DNA from: an uncultured Bacilli bacterium
GTDB taxonomy: Bacteria > Bacillota_I > Bacilli_A > RF39 > UBA660
Assembly: GCA_947598345.1 (NCBI GenBank)
Contig: CANQFF010000028.1
Span: 1 to 12,388 of the forward strand
DNA length: 12,388 nucleotides
Direction of reading: 5' to 3'
In this document: one piece after another, positions 6,452 through 12,388 of the stretch
Layout of the letters: every line of letters starts with the position of its first letter
Numbering within the stretch: the first letter of the stretch is position 1
Position numbers and translations under genes: made by a program
Notes under the pieces: generated by a model
Databases searched by the model: none
Seen by the model: only the letters and a program-made list of their open reading frames with translations
Told to the model about the DNA's origin: nothing

Positions 6452-6958
6452 ATGGAATTTGAAAAAGTTATTAGAGATAGATTTTCAGCTAGAAAGTTTA
6501 GAGATGATTTAATTAGTGATGATAAGTTAAATAAAATACTAGAAGCTGGTGTTTTAGCACCAACTGCAAAAAATAATCAACCACAAAAGGTATATGTTGT
6601 GAAATCAAAAGAAGGATTAAGCAAGATAGATAAAGCAACACCTTGCAGATACAATGCACCAATTTGTCTCATTATTGCTAGTGATAAAAATATTGCTTGG
6701 TCAAAGGATAATTATTCTACTTTTGAAATGGATGCTACTATAGTTGCGACACATATGATGCTTGAAGCTACGAATGTAGGTGTAGATAATATATGGATAG
6801 AAATGTTCGATAAAGACATTATAAAAAAAGAATTTGATTTAGATTCAAATGTAGAACCAATATGTCTTATTCCTTTAGGATATAAGACTTCTGATTGTAT
6901 ACCATCTCCTATGCACAGTAAAAGAAAAAATATATCAGATATTGTTTTTTATAGATAA
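6452..6958 (+). CDS. Small nitroreductase-family flavoprotein
   Basis: This 168-residue protein belongs to the FMN-dependent nitroreductase fold, whose members form dimers and use NAD(P)H. The N-terminal RDRFSARKF (8-16) and APTAKNNQPQ (36-45) are the usual FMN-phosphate-binding elements. The helix containing 'DATIVATHMMLEATNVGVDNIWI' (94-116) and the C-terminal 'LIPLGY' followed by a basic segment (KRKNISDIVF) are also typical. It is at the short end of the family, similar to the compact 165-175-residue Firmicutes members. An AGAGGAGG ribosome site sets the start. It lies 54 bases after copA with no terminator between, so co-transcription is likely. A role in redox protection under copper stress is plausible by position only; the physiological substrate is unknown. 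Confidence 0.88.
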   Translation: MEFEKVIRDRFSARKFRDDLISDDKLNKILEAGVLAPTAKNNQPQKVYVVKSKEGLSKIDKATPCRYNAPICLIIASDKNIAWSKDNYSTFEMDATIVATHMMLEATNVGVDNIWIEMFDKDIIKKEFDLDSNVEPICLIPLGYKTSDCIPSPMHSKRKNISDIVFYR

Positions 6959-6990
6959 GTTGTTAAAAAAAAATTTATAATTTGAAAAAT

Positions 6991-7008
6991 AAAAAAACTA
7001 TTATAGTT
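6991..7008 (-). terminator. Weak terminator for the CarD-like gene
   Basis: Read on the minus strand, a short hairpin AACTA-taa-TAGTT is followed by a T-run (TTTTTTTATTTTT), about 45 bases past the CarD-like stop codon. The stem is only five AT-rich pairs, so the call rests mainly on the T-run. I see no convincing terminator for the + strand nitroreductase in this 93-base gap between the converging genes. Confidence 0.35.
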
Positions 7009-7051
7009 GAGTTAAACCTAGATGAAATATTTGTATAAAAATATAATGAAT

Positions 7052-7537
7052 TTAATTATCAAAACTTTTAATAATATATTCTTTAGTTTCCTCGAAACTC
7101 TTACCTAAGGCAACTGCTAATTCATTATATAAATATTTTTCTGCTTGTTCAAAATATTTTAAATCCTTTTCACTAGGTTTTTTATTTTTATCTGTTCTTT
7201 CTTTATTTCTTAAATATGAAGTTTTAATTATTTTTATTAGATTTTCATGATTACCATTTTTTATTAATTCTTTATAAACATTTAAGTTATTTTTGTCATT
7301 AATATCAGTTAATGGTTCAATATATTTAATTTTATCTATAATATTTTCCGCTTCTTTTTTTGTTAATATTTTTCTTAAATATCCTAGATTATTATCTGTT
7401 GGTACATCTATTATTAAAGATTCATCTTCAATAGGTACTAATACATAGTAATCTTTATTGTTTATATTGTTATGTTTAATTTCTCTTACTTTGCATACAT
7501 CTTTTTTGTATACAACATAATCATTTATATTAAACAT
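7052..7537 (-). CDS. CarD/CdnL-type RNA polymerase-binding transcription factor
   Basis: This 161-residue protein fits the CarD_CdnL_TRCF layout. The N-terminal beta-rich RNA-polymerase-interacting domain covers about residues 1-60. It begins FNINDYVVYKKDVCKVREI and includes YYVLVPIEDESLIIDVP and a terminal LRKILTKKEAENII. The C-terminal part (about 62-161) is helical and basic, with 'KTSYLRNKERTDKNKKPSEK' (105-124) resembling the DNA-contacting helices of the family. Such factors bind the RNA polymerase beta lobe and stabilise or tune open promoter complexes. AAGGGAGATGA is the ribosome site. It diverges from the response regulator gene across a 170-base spacer. It has no obvious link to copper export; a global role is likely. 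Its target set cannot be inferred. Confidence 0.8.
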   Translation of the reverse strand: MFNINDYVVYKKDVCKVREIKHNNINNKDYYVLVPIEDESLIIDVPTDNNLGYLRKILTKKEAENIIDKIKYIEPLTDINDKNNLNVYKELIKNGNHENLIKIIKTSYLRNKERTDKNKKPSEKDLKYFEQAEKYLYNELAVALGKSFEETKEYIIKSFDN

Positions 7538-7640
7538 ATTGTAATCATCTCCCTTTATAAATTGATTAGCTACTAATAATATTTTAACAAAAAAAAATTT
7601 TTTTCGTAAGTTTTATTTGTATGAATTTTTTTAAAAAATA

Positions 7641-7654
7641 TTACAAAACTGTAA
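7641..7654 (+). promoter_or_regulatory. BceR-type operator upstream of the response regulator gene
   Basis: TTACA-AAAC-TGTAA is a perfect 5-bp inverted repeat with a 4-base spacer and matches the published BceR-like consensus TNACA-N4-TGTAA exactly. The surrounding 22 bases (7640-7661) recur with 19 matches at 9388-9409, before the ABC operon. The box ends just before the -35 position of the regulator promoter, a good place for an activator. It suggests that the two-component system activates itself. Confidence 0.75.
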
Positions 7655-7674
7655 GGTTTAGCTTATTTTATTCA

Positions 7675-7683
7675 TGGTATAAT
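7675..7683 (+). promoter_or_regulatory. Extended -10 promoter of the response regulator/kinase operon
   Basis: TGGTATAAT contains a perfect TATAAT (7678-7683) with the TGn extension. The base 17 positions upstream begins a poor -35 (GGTTTA), directly after the operator at 7641-7654. Transcription would start near 7690, only about 18 bases before the preferred start codon at 7708. Confidence 0.65.
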
Positions 7684-7707
7684 ATATAATGGGAAATGTG
7701 GTGGGAT

Positions 7708-8370
7708 ATGTATAAAATTATGATAGTTGAGGACGATGAATTTATAAGTAATGAATTAAAAATGTTATTAAAAAATAGTGGATATGATGCTTATATTTTA
7801 AAAAATTTTAAAAATGCAATTGACGAAATACTAAAAGTTTCTCCAGATTTACTATTACTAGATATTAACATTCCTTATATGAATGGTGAATTGTTATTGC
7901 AAAATTTAAGAAAATTTTCTAATATTCCTGTAATTATGGTTACAAGTATTAATTCTGAAACTGATGAGGCATTATCAATATCATATGGAGCTGATGATTA
8001 TATAACAAAACCTTATAATCCTAATATTCTTCTTTTAAGAATAGGGGCAGTTTTGAAAAGAGTAAATTGTAGTTCAGGAACAATTTCTTATAAAGATTTA
8101 AAAATAAATTCACAAAAAGGGGTAATAAAGAAAGATAATAAAGAAATTATTTTAACAAAAAATGAAATGATTATATTTAATTTTTTACTTATGCATCAAA
8201 ATAAAATCGTAACACGAGATGAATTAATGACTGAATTATGGGATAATGATGAATTTATAAATGATAATGCTTTAACTGTTAATATTAGCAGATTAAGAAG
8301 TAAGCTAAAAGAGATTGGATATGATGATATGATAGATACTAGAAAGGGACAGGGATATATTTTATCATGA
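7708..8370 (+). CDS. bceR: OmpR/PhoB-family response regulator, BceR-like
   Basis: This 220-residue cytoplasmic regulator has an N-terminal receiver domain with the acidic pair Asp9/Asp10, phosphorylated Asp52 in LLLLDINIP, Thr79 and Lys101 (TKPYNPN). A winged-helix OmpR-type DNA-binding domain occupies about residues 125-220, with 'TKNEMIIFNFLL', 'VTRDELMTELW' and 'VNISRLRSKL'. I chose the ATG at 7708 over the in-frame ATG at 7696. The later start gives the family-typical MYKIMIVEDDE and has GGTGGG ahead of it, whereas 7696 would sit about six bases from the predicted transcription start. The stop overlaps the kinase start by four bases (ATGA). The linked kinase and BceAB-type transporter, and the TNACA-N4-TGTAA boxes, support the BceR assignment. 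Confidence 0.9.
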   Translation: MYKIMIVEDDEFISNELKMLLKNSGYDAYILKNFKNAIDEILKVSPDLLLLDINIPYMNGELLLQNLRKFSNIPVIMVTSINSETDEALSISYGADDYITKPYNPNILLLRIGAVLKRVNCSSGTISYKDLKINSQKGVIKKDNKEIILTKNEMIIFNFLLMHQNKIVTRDELMTELWDNDEFINDNALTVNISRLRSKLKEIGYDDMIDTRKGQGYILS

Positions 8371-9386
8371 AATTTAAAATTTATTTAAAAGATAAATTAT
8401 ATTCTATCATTTTTTGTTTACTCAGCTTTGTTATTATTATTTTAATTTTATTAGCTTTTAAATGTGATAAATCATTAATTATATCAATAACTATAATTTT
8501 ATTTGTGACATATTTTTTATTAATTATTATAGATTATTTAAGAAAACAAAAATTTTATACAGAGCTTTTATCTAATATTGAAAATCTTGATAAGGCTTAT
8601 CTTGTACTAGAGACACTTGAGTATCCTACATTTTATGAAGGTAAATTACTTTGTCAAGCATTATATGAGATAAATAAATCTATGAATGAAAGAATAAAAA
8701 TAGAGGAAGAACAATTATTAGATAATAAAGAGTATATAGAAATGTGGATTCACGAAGTAAAAAGACCATTAGCTAGTTTAGTTCTTACTTTGAATAATCA
8801 TAAGGAAATTTTAGATAGTAAAACAAAAAATATTTTAAAAAAATTAGAAGATTATGTAGATCAAGTTCTTTATTATACTAGGTCAGAAAATTCTGAAAAA
8901 GATTATTTTATAAAAGAAATAAATTTATCAAAAGTAATTAAAAATGTAGGAATAAAAAATATGGATGATTTACTATATAATAAAATAAATTTTAATGTGG
9001 ATAATGTCGATTATAAAGTATATACTGATTCAAAGTGGTTAGAATTTATTTTAAATCAAATAATAAATAATAGTATTAAGTATAAAAAAGATATTGAAAA
9101 TTCTTTTATAAATATTTATGTTCAAGATAAAAAAGAAGTTACAATTTTAATAATAGAAGATAACGGTATAGGAATTCCAATGAGCGATATAAAACAAGTT
9201 TTTGATAAAACATTTACAGGTACAAATGGAAGAGAAAAAAGTTCATCTACTGGGATGGGTTTATATATAGCTAAAAATTTGTGCAGAAAATTAGGACATA
9301 AAATAGAAATAGAATCAAAAGTAAATGAGTATACTAAAGTTTTTATTACTTTTGCTAAAAATAAATATTATGATGTCTTAAAGTAA
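8367..9386 (+). CDS. bceS: Intramembrane-sensing histidine kinase, BceS-like
   Basis: This 339-residue kinase has two N-terminal helices (about 11-32 and 37-56) joined by only a few polar residues (CDKS). It therefore lacks an outer sensor domain, the hallmark of kinases that take their signal from a partner transporter. The phospho-acceptor is His129 in MWIHEVKRPLAS. The ATP-binding domain shows an N box around Asn234-Asn235, a G1/D box EDNGIGIP (264-271), an F-box region VFDKTFTGTNGRE (278-290) and a G2 box STGMGLYIA (294-302). All needed residues are present. The four-base overlap with the regulator gene implies coupled translation. In Bce systems the permease BceB activates this kinase in proportion to peptide-detoxification flux; the same is inferred here. 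The stop codon lies inside the palindrome before the ABC operon. Confidence 0.92.
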   Translation: MKFKIYLKDKLYSIIFCLLSFVIIILILLAFKCDKSLIISITIILFVTYFLLIIIDYLRKQKFYTELLSNIENLDKAYLVLETLEYPTFYEGKLLCQALYEINKSMNERIKIEEEQLLDNKEYIEMWIHEVKRPLASLVLTLNNHKEILDSKTKNILKKLEDYVDQVLYYTRSENSEKDYFIKEINLSKVIKNVGIKNMDDLLYNKINFNVDNVDYKVYTDSKWLEFILNQIINNSIKYKKDIENSFINIYVQDKKEVTILIIEDNGIGIPMSDIKQVFDKTFTGTNGREKSSSTGMGLYIAKNLCRKLGHKIEIESKVNEYTKVFITFAKNKYYDVLK

Positions 9387-9417
9387 TATTACTAAATTGT
9401 AATGTTTAGTAATATTA
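9384..9417 (+). promoter_or_regulatory. Composite palindromic operator upstream of the ABC operon
   Basis: TTACT-AAAT-TGTAA (9389-9402) matches the BceR-type TNACA-N4-TGTAA box with one change. It lies in a 22-base element (9388-9409) sharing 19 bases with the one at 7640-7661. It is embedded in a larger 13-bp perfect inverted repeat (9384-9396 with 9405-9417, 8-base loop). This places a third half-site-like AGTAA (9408-9412) exactly ten bases, one helical turn, after TGTAA (9398-9402). No T-run follows the hairpin, so operator function is more likely than termination. The kinase stop codon (9384-9386) overlaps its left edge. Confidence 0.68.
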
Positions 9418-9422
9418 AACGA

Positions 9423-9451
9423 ACGACAAAATAAATTTTTTCATGTATTAT
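9423..9451 (+). promoter_or_regulatory. Probable activator-dependent promoter of the ABC operon
   Basis: ACGACA (9423-9428, four of six to TTGACA) and TATTAT (9446-9451, five of six to TATAAT) are separated by 17 bases. The weak -35 fits a promoter needing an activator, and the composite operator lies directly upstream. Transcription near 9458 leaves a short leader with the AAAGGAGA ribosome site. Confidence 0.5.
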
Positions 9452-9473
9452 TTTTATGTGAAAGGAGATTTTT

Positions 9474-10238
9474 ATGGAAACTATTTTAAAAGTAGAAAAA
9501 ATTGAAAAATATTATGGTAGTCGTTCATCTTTAACTAAAGCTATTGATAATATGTCATTTGAAGTAGAAAAAGGTGAGTTCGTTGCTATTATGGGAGCAT
9601 CTGGTTCAGGGAAAACAACTCTCTTGAACTGTATATCGACTATTGATAAAGTTACATCAGGACATATTTTTGTAGATAATATTGATATTACTAAATTAAA
9701 AGGTAATGAAATAAATAAATTTAGAAGAGAAAAATTAGGTTTTATTTTTCAAGATTTTAATTTATTAGACACTTTAACTGCTTATGAAAATATTGCACTT
9801 GCATTATCTATTCAAAATATAAGTGTTAAAGAAATCGAAACAAAAATTAAGAAAGTTAGCGAGGAACTTGATATTAAGAATGTCTTAAATAAATATCCTT
9901 ATCAAATGTCTGGTGGAGAAAAGCAAAGAGTTGCTTCGGCTCGTGCAATTGTTACAGATTCAAAGTTAATTCTTGCAGATGAACCTACTGGAGCTTTGGA
10001 TTCTAAATCTTCTAAAATGTTATTAGAAAAGTTCAATTATTTAGATTCAATTGGAGCTACTATTCTTATGGTTACTCACGATGCCTTTACAGCTAGTTAT
10101 GCAAGAAGGGTAATATTTATTAAAGATGGCAAAATATTTAAAGAAATTCATAGAGGTGAAGATTCTCGTAAAGAATTTTTCGATAAAATTATTGATGTTG
10201 TAACTCTGCTTGGTGGGGATTTAAATGATGCTTTATAA
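9474..10238 (+). CDS. bceA: BceA-like ABC transporter ATP-binding protein
   Basis: This 254-residue ATPase has every ABC element: Walker A GASGSGKTT (41-49), Q-loop Gln93 in FIFQDFNLL, signature MSGGEKQR (145-152), Walker B LILADE (165-170), D-loop GALD (173-176) and switch His202 in MVTHD. The MacB/LolD-type pattern (TAYENIALAL, ADEPTGALDS) fits the peptide-7-exporter class of Bce transporters. Length and C-terminus (FFDKIIDVVTLLGGDLNDAL) are normal for BceA homologues. An AAAGGAGA ribosome site sets the start. The gene overlaps the permease gene by 14 bases. The protein should power removal of a cell-wall-targeting peptide such as bacitracin or a lantibiotic from its lipid target; the actual substrate is not visible. 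Confidence 0.95.
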   Translation: METILKVEKIEKYYGSRSSLTKAIDNMSFEVEKGEFVAIMGASGSGKTTLLNCISTIDKVTSGHIFVDNIDITKLKGNEINKFRREKLGFIFQDFNLLDTLTAYENIALALSIQNISVKEIETKIKKVSEELDIKNVLNKYPYQMSGGEKQRVASARAIVTDSKLILADEPTGALDSKSSKMLLEKFNYLDSIGATILMVTHDAFTASYARRVIFIKDGKIFKEIHRGEDSRKEFFDKIIDVVTLLGGDLNDAL

Positions 10239-12300
10239 GTTATCGCTAAAAAACATTAAGAAAAGTATGAAAGACTATGCCATCTACTTTTTTACACTTA
10301 TTCTTGGTGTAGCAATATTTTATGTTTTTAATGCACTTGATAGTCAAGCTGTCATGATGAATGTTTCTTCATCCACACAAGAAATAATCGAACTTATGAT
10401 GACAATACTTTCTAGTGTTAGTGTTTTTGTTTCATTTATATTAGGATTTTTAATTATATATGCTTCAAGATTTTTAATGAAAAGGCGTAATAAAGAATTT
10501 GGAGTTTATTTAACTCTTGGTATGAGTAAAAGAAAAATTTCATTAATATTATTTTTTGAAACATTATTTATTGGTATAATTTCTCTTTTAGTAGGATTAG
10601 GTCTAGGCGTGCTACTATCTCAAGTTATGAGTTTAGTTGTTGTTAATATGTTTGAAGCAAATCTTACAAAATTTGCATTTGTATTTTCAACATCTGCTTG
10701 TATTAAAACAATCGTTTATTTTAGTATCATGTATTTAATTGTTATGATATTTAATACGATAAGTGTTAGTAAATGTAAGTTAATTGATTTATTAAATGGA
10801 TCTAAAACAAGTGAAAAATTAAAATTAAAAAATCCATATCTTTGCATTATTATATTTATAATATCTTCTATTATACTTGGGAAAGCTTATCACATAGTAA
10901 CAGCAGAATTTTTAACTTTAAATGAGGTTACTGACATATTAAAACCAATTATTATGGGTATAGTATCTACATTTTTAATTTTCTGGTCTTTATCAGGACT
11001 TATTTTAAGAATAGCTATGAGTGTAAAAAAATTTTATTATAAAGGATTAAACAGTTTTACATTAAGGCAGTTTTCAAGTAAGATTAATACAACAGTATTT
11101 GGAGAAACAATTATCTGTTTAATGCTATTTATAACTATTTGTTTATTATCTGCGTGCCTTACTATGAAAAACTCTATGAATGCTAATATTAGAAAACTTT
11201 CTCCTGCAGATATCTTTTTTACACAAAATATGAATATGGATAAATATTATGAAGAATACAGAAATTATGGATATAATGATTCACAAATAAAAAATTCTCA
11301 CTATACAGCAAAAGAAATGTTTGAGTTATTTGATTTCGATATTACTTCTTATCTTAAAGAATATATTGAAGTAAATACATATGCAACACAGGATTTAACA
11401 GTTAATCATACCTTAGGATCAAAATTGAATAGTATTAGAAAAGAGTTTCCATTTTTGGCTTACGATACAAGGGAAACAATTATGAAAATAAGTGAATATA
11501 ATAAAGTAGCCAGATTTTATGGAAACAAAGAATATTCTTTAAATGATGATGAATATATGATTGTTGCTGATTTTAAATCGATGGTTGAAATAAGAAATTT
11601 AGCTCTTAAAAATAAAGAGAAAATAAGTTTATTTGGACATACTTTAAAACCAAAGTATGATACTTGTCAAGATGGATTTTTAGAGATGTCAAGTAATCAT
11701 ATTAATTCTGGAATTATTATAGTACCTGATAATGTCATAAATGAAGATTATTTAATTCAAAATCATTTATTAGGTAATTATAAAACAACTGATAAAGAAG
11801 AAATAATAGAAATAGAAAATAATATTAATAAACTAGGTAAAGATGAAAGAGCTAATATATATTTACTTCCAAGTGGTTCTACTAAATTAGAGATTAAAGA
11901 AGCAACAGTTGGTTTATCTGCTATGGTAACATTTATTGGCCTTTATTTAGGAATTATCTTTTTAATTAGTAGTGCTGCTATATTAGGTTTAAAAGAATTA
12001 TCTGAAAGTAGTGATAATAAAGAGCGATTTAAAATGTTAAAGAAAATTGGTACGGATGAAAGAATGATTAATAAATCGTTATTTAGACAAATAGCTATCT
12101 TCTTTATTCTTCCTTTAGTACTTGCATTGATTCATTCTATATTTGGAATAATGTTTGCAGTAAAAATATTAGAAGTGTTTGGTAATGATAAGTTACTTCC
12201 ATCAATTATTGCAACATCAATTATTTTAGTTATTATTTATGGTGGTTATTTCATAATTACATATTATTCGAGTAAAAATATTATAAATGGAAGATATTAA
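10225..12300 (+). CDS. bceB: BceB-like ABC transporter permease with large outer domain
   Basis: This 691-residue permease shows the BceB layout of ten helices in two FtsX-like halves. Hydrophobic segments lie near residues 17-37, 62-82, 107-139, 158-180, 205-225, 240-265, 293-313, 564-587, 621-644 and 659-681. Between the seventh and eighth is a hydrophilic outer domain of about 250 residues (roughly 314-562). In known systems this domain gives peptide specificity and drives signalling to the BceS kinase. The motif FGVYLTLGMSKRKI (92-105) and its weaker counterpart RFKMLKKIGTDERMI (601-615) mark the two FtsX repeats. The start overlaps bceA by 14 bases. ATG at 10225 or the adjacent 10228 are both possible after GGTGGGG. 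The outer domain is the most variable part, so substrate cannot be guessed. No separate immunity or peptide gene is in the window. Confidence 0.94.
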   Translation: MMLYKLSLKNIKKSMKDYAIYFFTLILGVAIFYVFNALDSQAVMMNVSSSTQEIIELMMTILSSVSVFVSFILGFLIIYASRFLMKRRNKEFGVYLTLGMSKRKISLILFFETLFIGIISLLVGLGLGVLLSQVMSLVVVNMFEANLTKFAFVFSTSACIKTIVYFSIMYLIVMIFNTISVSKCKLIDLLNGSKTSEKLKLKNPYLCIIIFIISSIILGKAYHIVTAEFLTLNEVTDILKPIIMGIVSTFLIFWSLSGLILRIAMSVKKFYYKGLNSFTLRQFSSKINTTVFGETIICLMLFITICLLSACLTMKNSMNANIRKLSPADIFFTQNMNMDKYYEEYRNYGYNDSQIKNSHYTAKEMFELFDFDITSYLKEYIEVNTYATQDLTVNHTLGSKLNSIRKEFPFLAYDTRETIMKISEYNKVARFYGNKEYSLNDDEYMIVADFKSMVEIRNLALKNKEKISLFGHTLKPKYDTCQDGFLEMSSNHINSGIIIVPDNVINEDYLIQNHLLGNYKTTDKEEIIEIENNINKLGKDERANIYLLPSGSTKLEIKEATVGLSAMVTFIGLYLGIIFLISSAAILGLKELSESSDNKERFKMLKKIGTDERMINKSLFRQIAIFFILPLVLALIHSIFGIMFAVKILEVFGNDKLLPSIIATSIILVIIYGGYFIITYYSSKNIINGRY

Positions 12301-12311
12301 ATAATATATTA

Positions 12312-12320
12312 TGGTATAAT
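12312..12320 (+). promoter_or_regulatory. Extended -10 promoter just after the permease gene
   Basis: TGGTATAAT, the same nine bases as the response regulator promoter, lies 12 bases past the bceB stop. TATAAT is 12315-12320. No -35 is seen upstream in the end of bceB. Transcription would start near 12327, immediately before the hairpin at 12330. It probably serves an RNA or gene beyond the window. Confidence 0.55.
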
Positions 12321-12329
12321 GTCTAGAAA

Positions 12330-12367
12330 GTTATGAGAGTTTTGACGTAAGTTAAAACTCTTATAAC
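12330..12367 (+). other. 17-bp RNA hairpin with GUAA tetraloop at a probable transcript 5' end
   Basis: Arms 12330-12346 and 12351-12367 pair over 17 positions, including two G-U pairs, around the loop GTAA closed by C-G. GUAA is a member of the stable GNRA tetraloop class. The hairpin starts about three bases after the predicted transcription start. No T-run follows on either strand, so it is not an intrinsic terminator. It could be a 5' stabilising stem, a leader element or the first stem of a small RNA. The window ends 21 bases later, so the rest cannot be seen. It does not match a riboswitch I can name. Confidence 0.5.
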
Positions 12368-12388
12368 GCTATTGTACTAGGTTTCTGA

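Noticed and set aside
7589..7604. A9T7 tract as a hairpin or terminator
   Set aside because: A stem of A facing T with no loop is not a useful RNA structure. It is more likely a bent or rigid DNA tract or simply compositional.
7696..7707. Earlier in-frame ATG adding MWWD to the response regulator
   Set aside because: The residues are not typical of the family, the ATG lies about six bases from the predicted transcription start, and the better ribosome site (GGTGGG) serves the ATG at 7708.
9384..9417. 13-bp inverted repeat read as a terminator for the regulator/kinase operon
   Set aside because: No T-run follows on either strand, the stem is AT-rich, and the sequence contains the BceR-type box shared with the upstream promoter. 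Operator function explains it better.
12330..12367. Hairpin after bceB read as its intrinsic terminator
   Set aside because: It is followed by GCTATTGTACTAG and not by a T-run, and a consensus promoter lies immediately before it.
1..12388. Mycoplasma-type genetic code (UGA as tryptophan), suggested by the low GC content
   Set aside because: UGA terminates the HIT-like gene and the response regulator at family-appropriate ends, and tryptophan is encoded by TGG throughout.

Overview
The window comes from a very AT-rich Bacillota (Firmicutes) genome. Strong AGGAGG-type ribosome sites precede most genes, and the families are typical of low-GC Gram-positives: a YtrBC-like ABC pair, a CopZ/CopA pair, a CarD-like factor and a Bce-type resistance module. 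UGA ends the HIT-like gene and the response regulator, so the code is the standard bacterial one and not the mycoplasma one. A gut-type Bacilli or Clostridia relative is plausible, but the species cannot be read from the sequence. I see no rRNA, tRNA, insertion sequence, CRISPR array or phage gene.

Region 1 (1-2770, + strand) starts inside an ABC-transporter ATPase. An ABC-2 permease overlaps it by one base. Two small four-helix membrane proteins and a small lipoprotein follow. Between the second membrane protein and the lipoprotein lies a decayed one-helix membrane protein gene that keeps its promoter and ribosome site. A strong hairpin, readable in both directions, closes the region.

Region 2 (2801-3504) holds an unrecognised 155-residue protein on the minus strand and a divergent promoter region with two outward-facing extended -10 boxes. 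It also holds the 5' remnant of a secreted or membrane-anchored protein gene, frameshifted inside its signal sequence and cut short where the next gene begins.

Region 3 (3505-6958, + strand) is a copper-handling cluster: a HIT-like protein, a CopZ-type chaperone, a CopA-type Cu+ ATPase and a small nitroreductase-family protein. CopZ and CopA are two bases apart and clearly work as chaperone and exporter. No copper-responsive regulator is encoded here.

Region 4 (7052-12300) has a CarD-like RNA-polymerase-binding protein on the minus strand, divergent from a complete Bce-type antimicrobial-peptide detoxification module. The module is an OmpR-type response regulator, an intramembrane-sensing histidine kinase, an ABC ATPase and a ten-helix permease with a large outer domain. 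A nearly identical 22-base element (19 of 22 matches) lies upstream of both the regulator gene and the ABC operon. It contains the BceR-type inverted repeat TNACA-N4-TGTAA, exact in the first copy and with one mismatch in the second. The module's own control circuit can therefore be read from the sequence. The window ends with an extended -10 promoter and a 17-bp hairpin capped by a GUAA tetraloop, probably the start of an RNA or leader that continues beyond the edge.

The known families are well supported. The least explained items are the terminal hairpin transcript, the composite operator before the ABC operon, the two decayed small genes, and the unrecognised proteins of regions 1 and 2.
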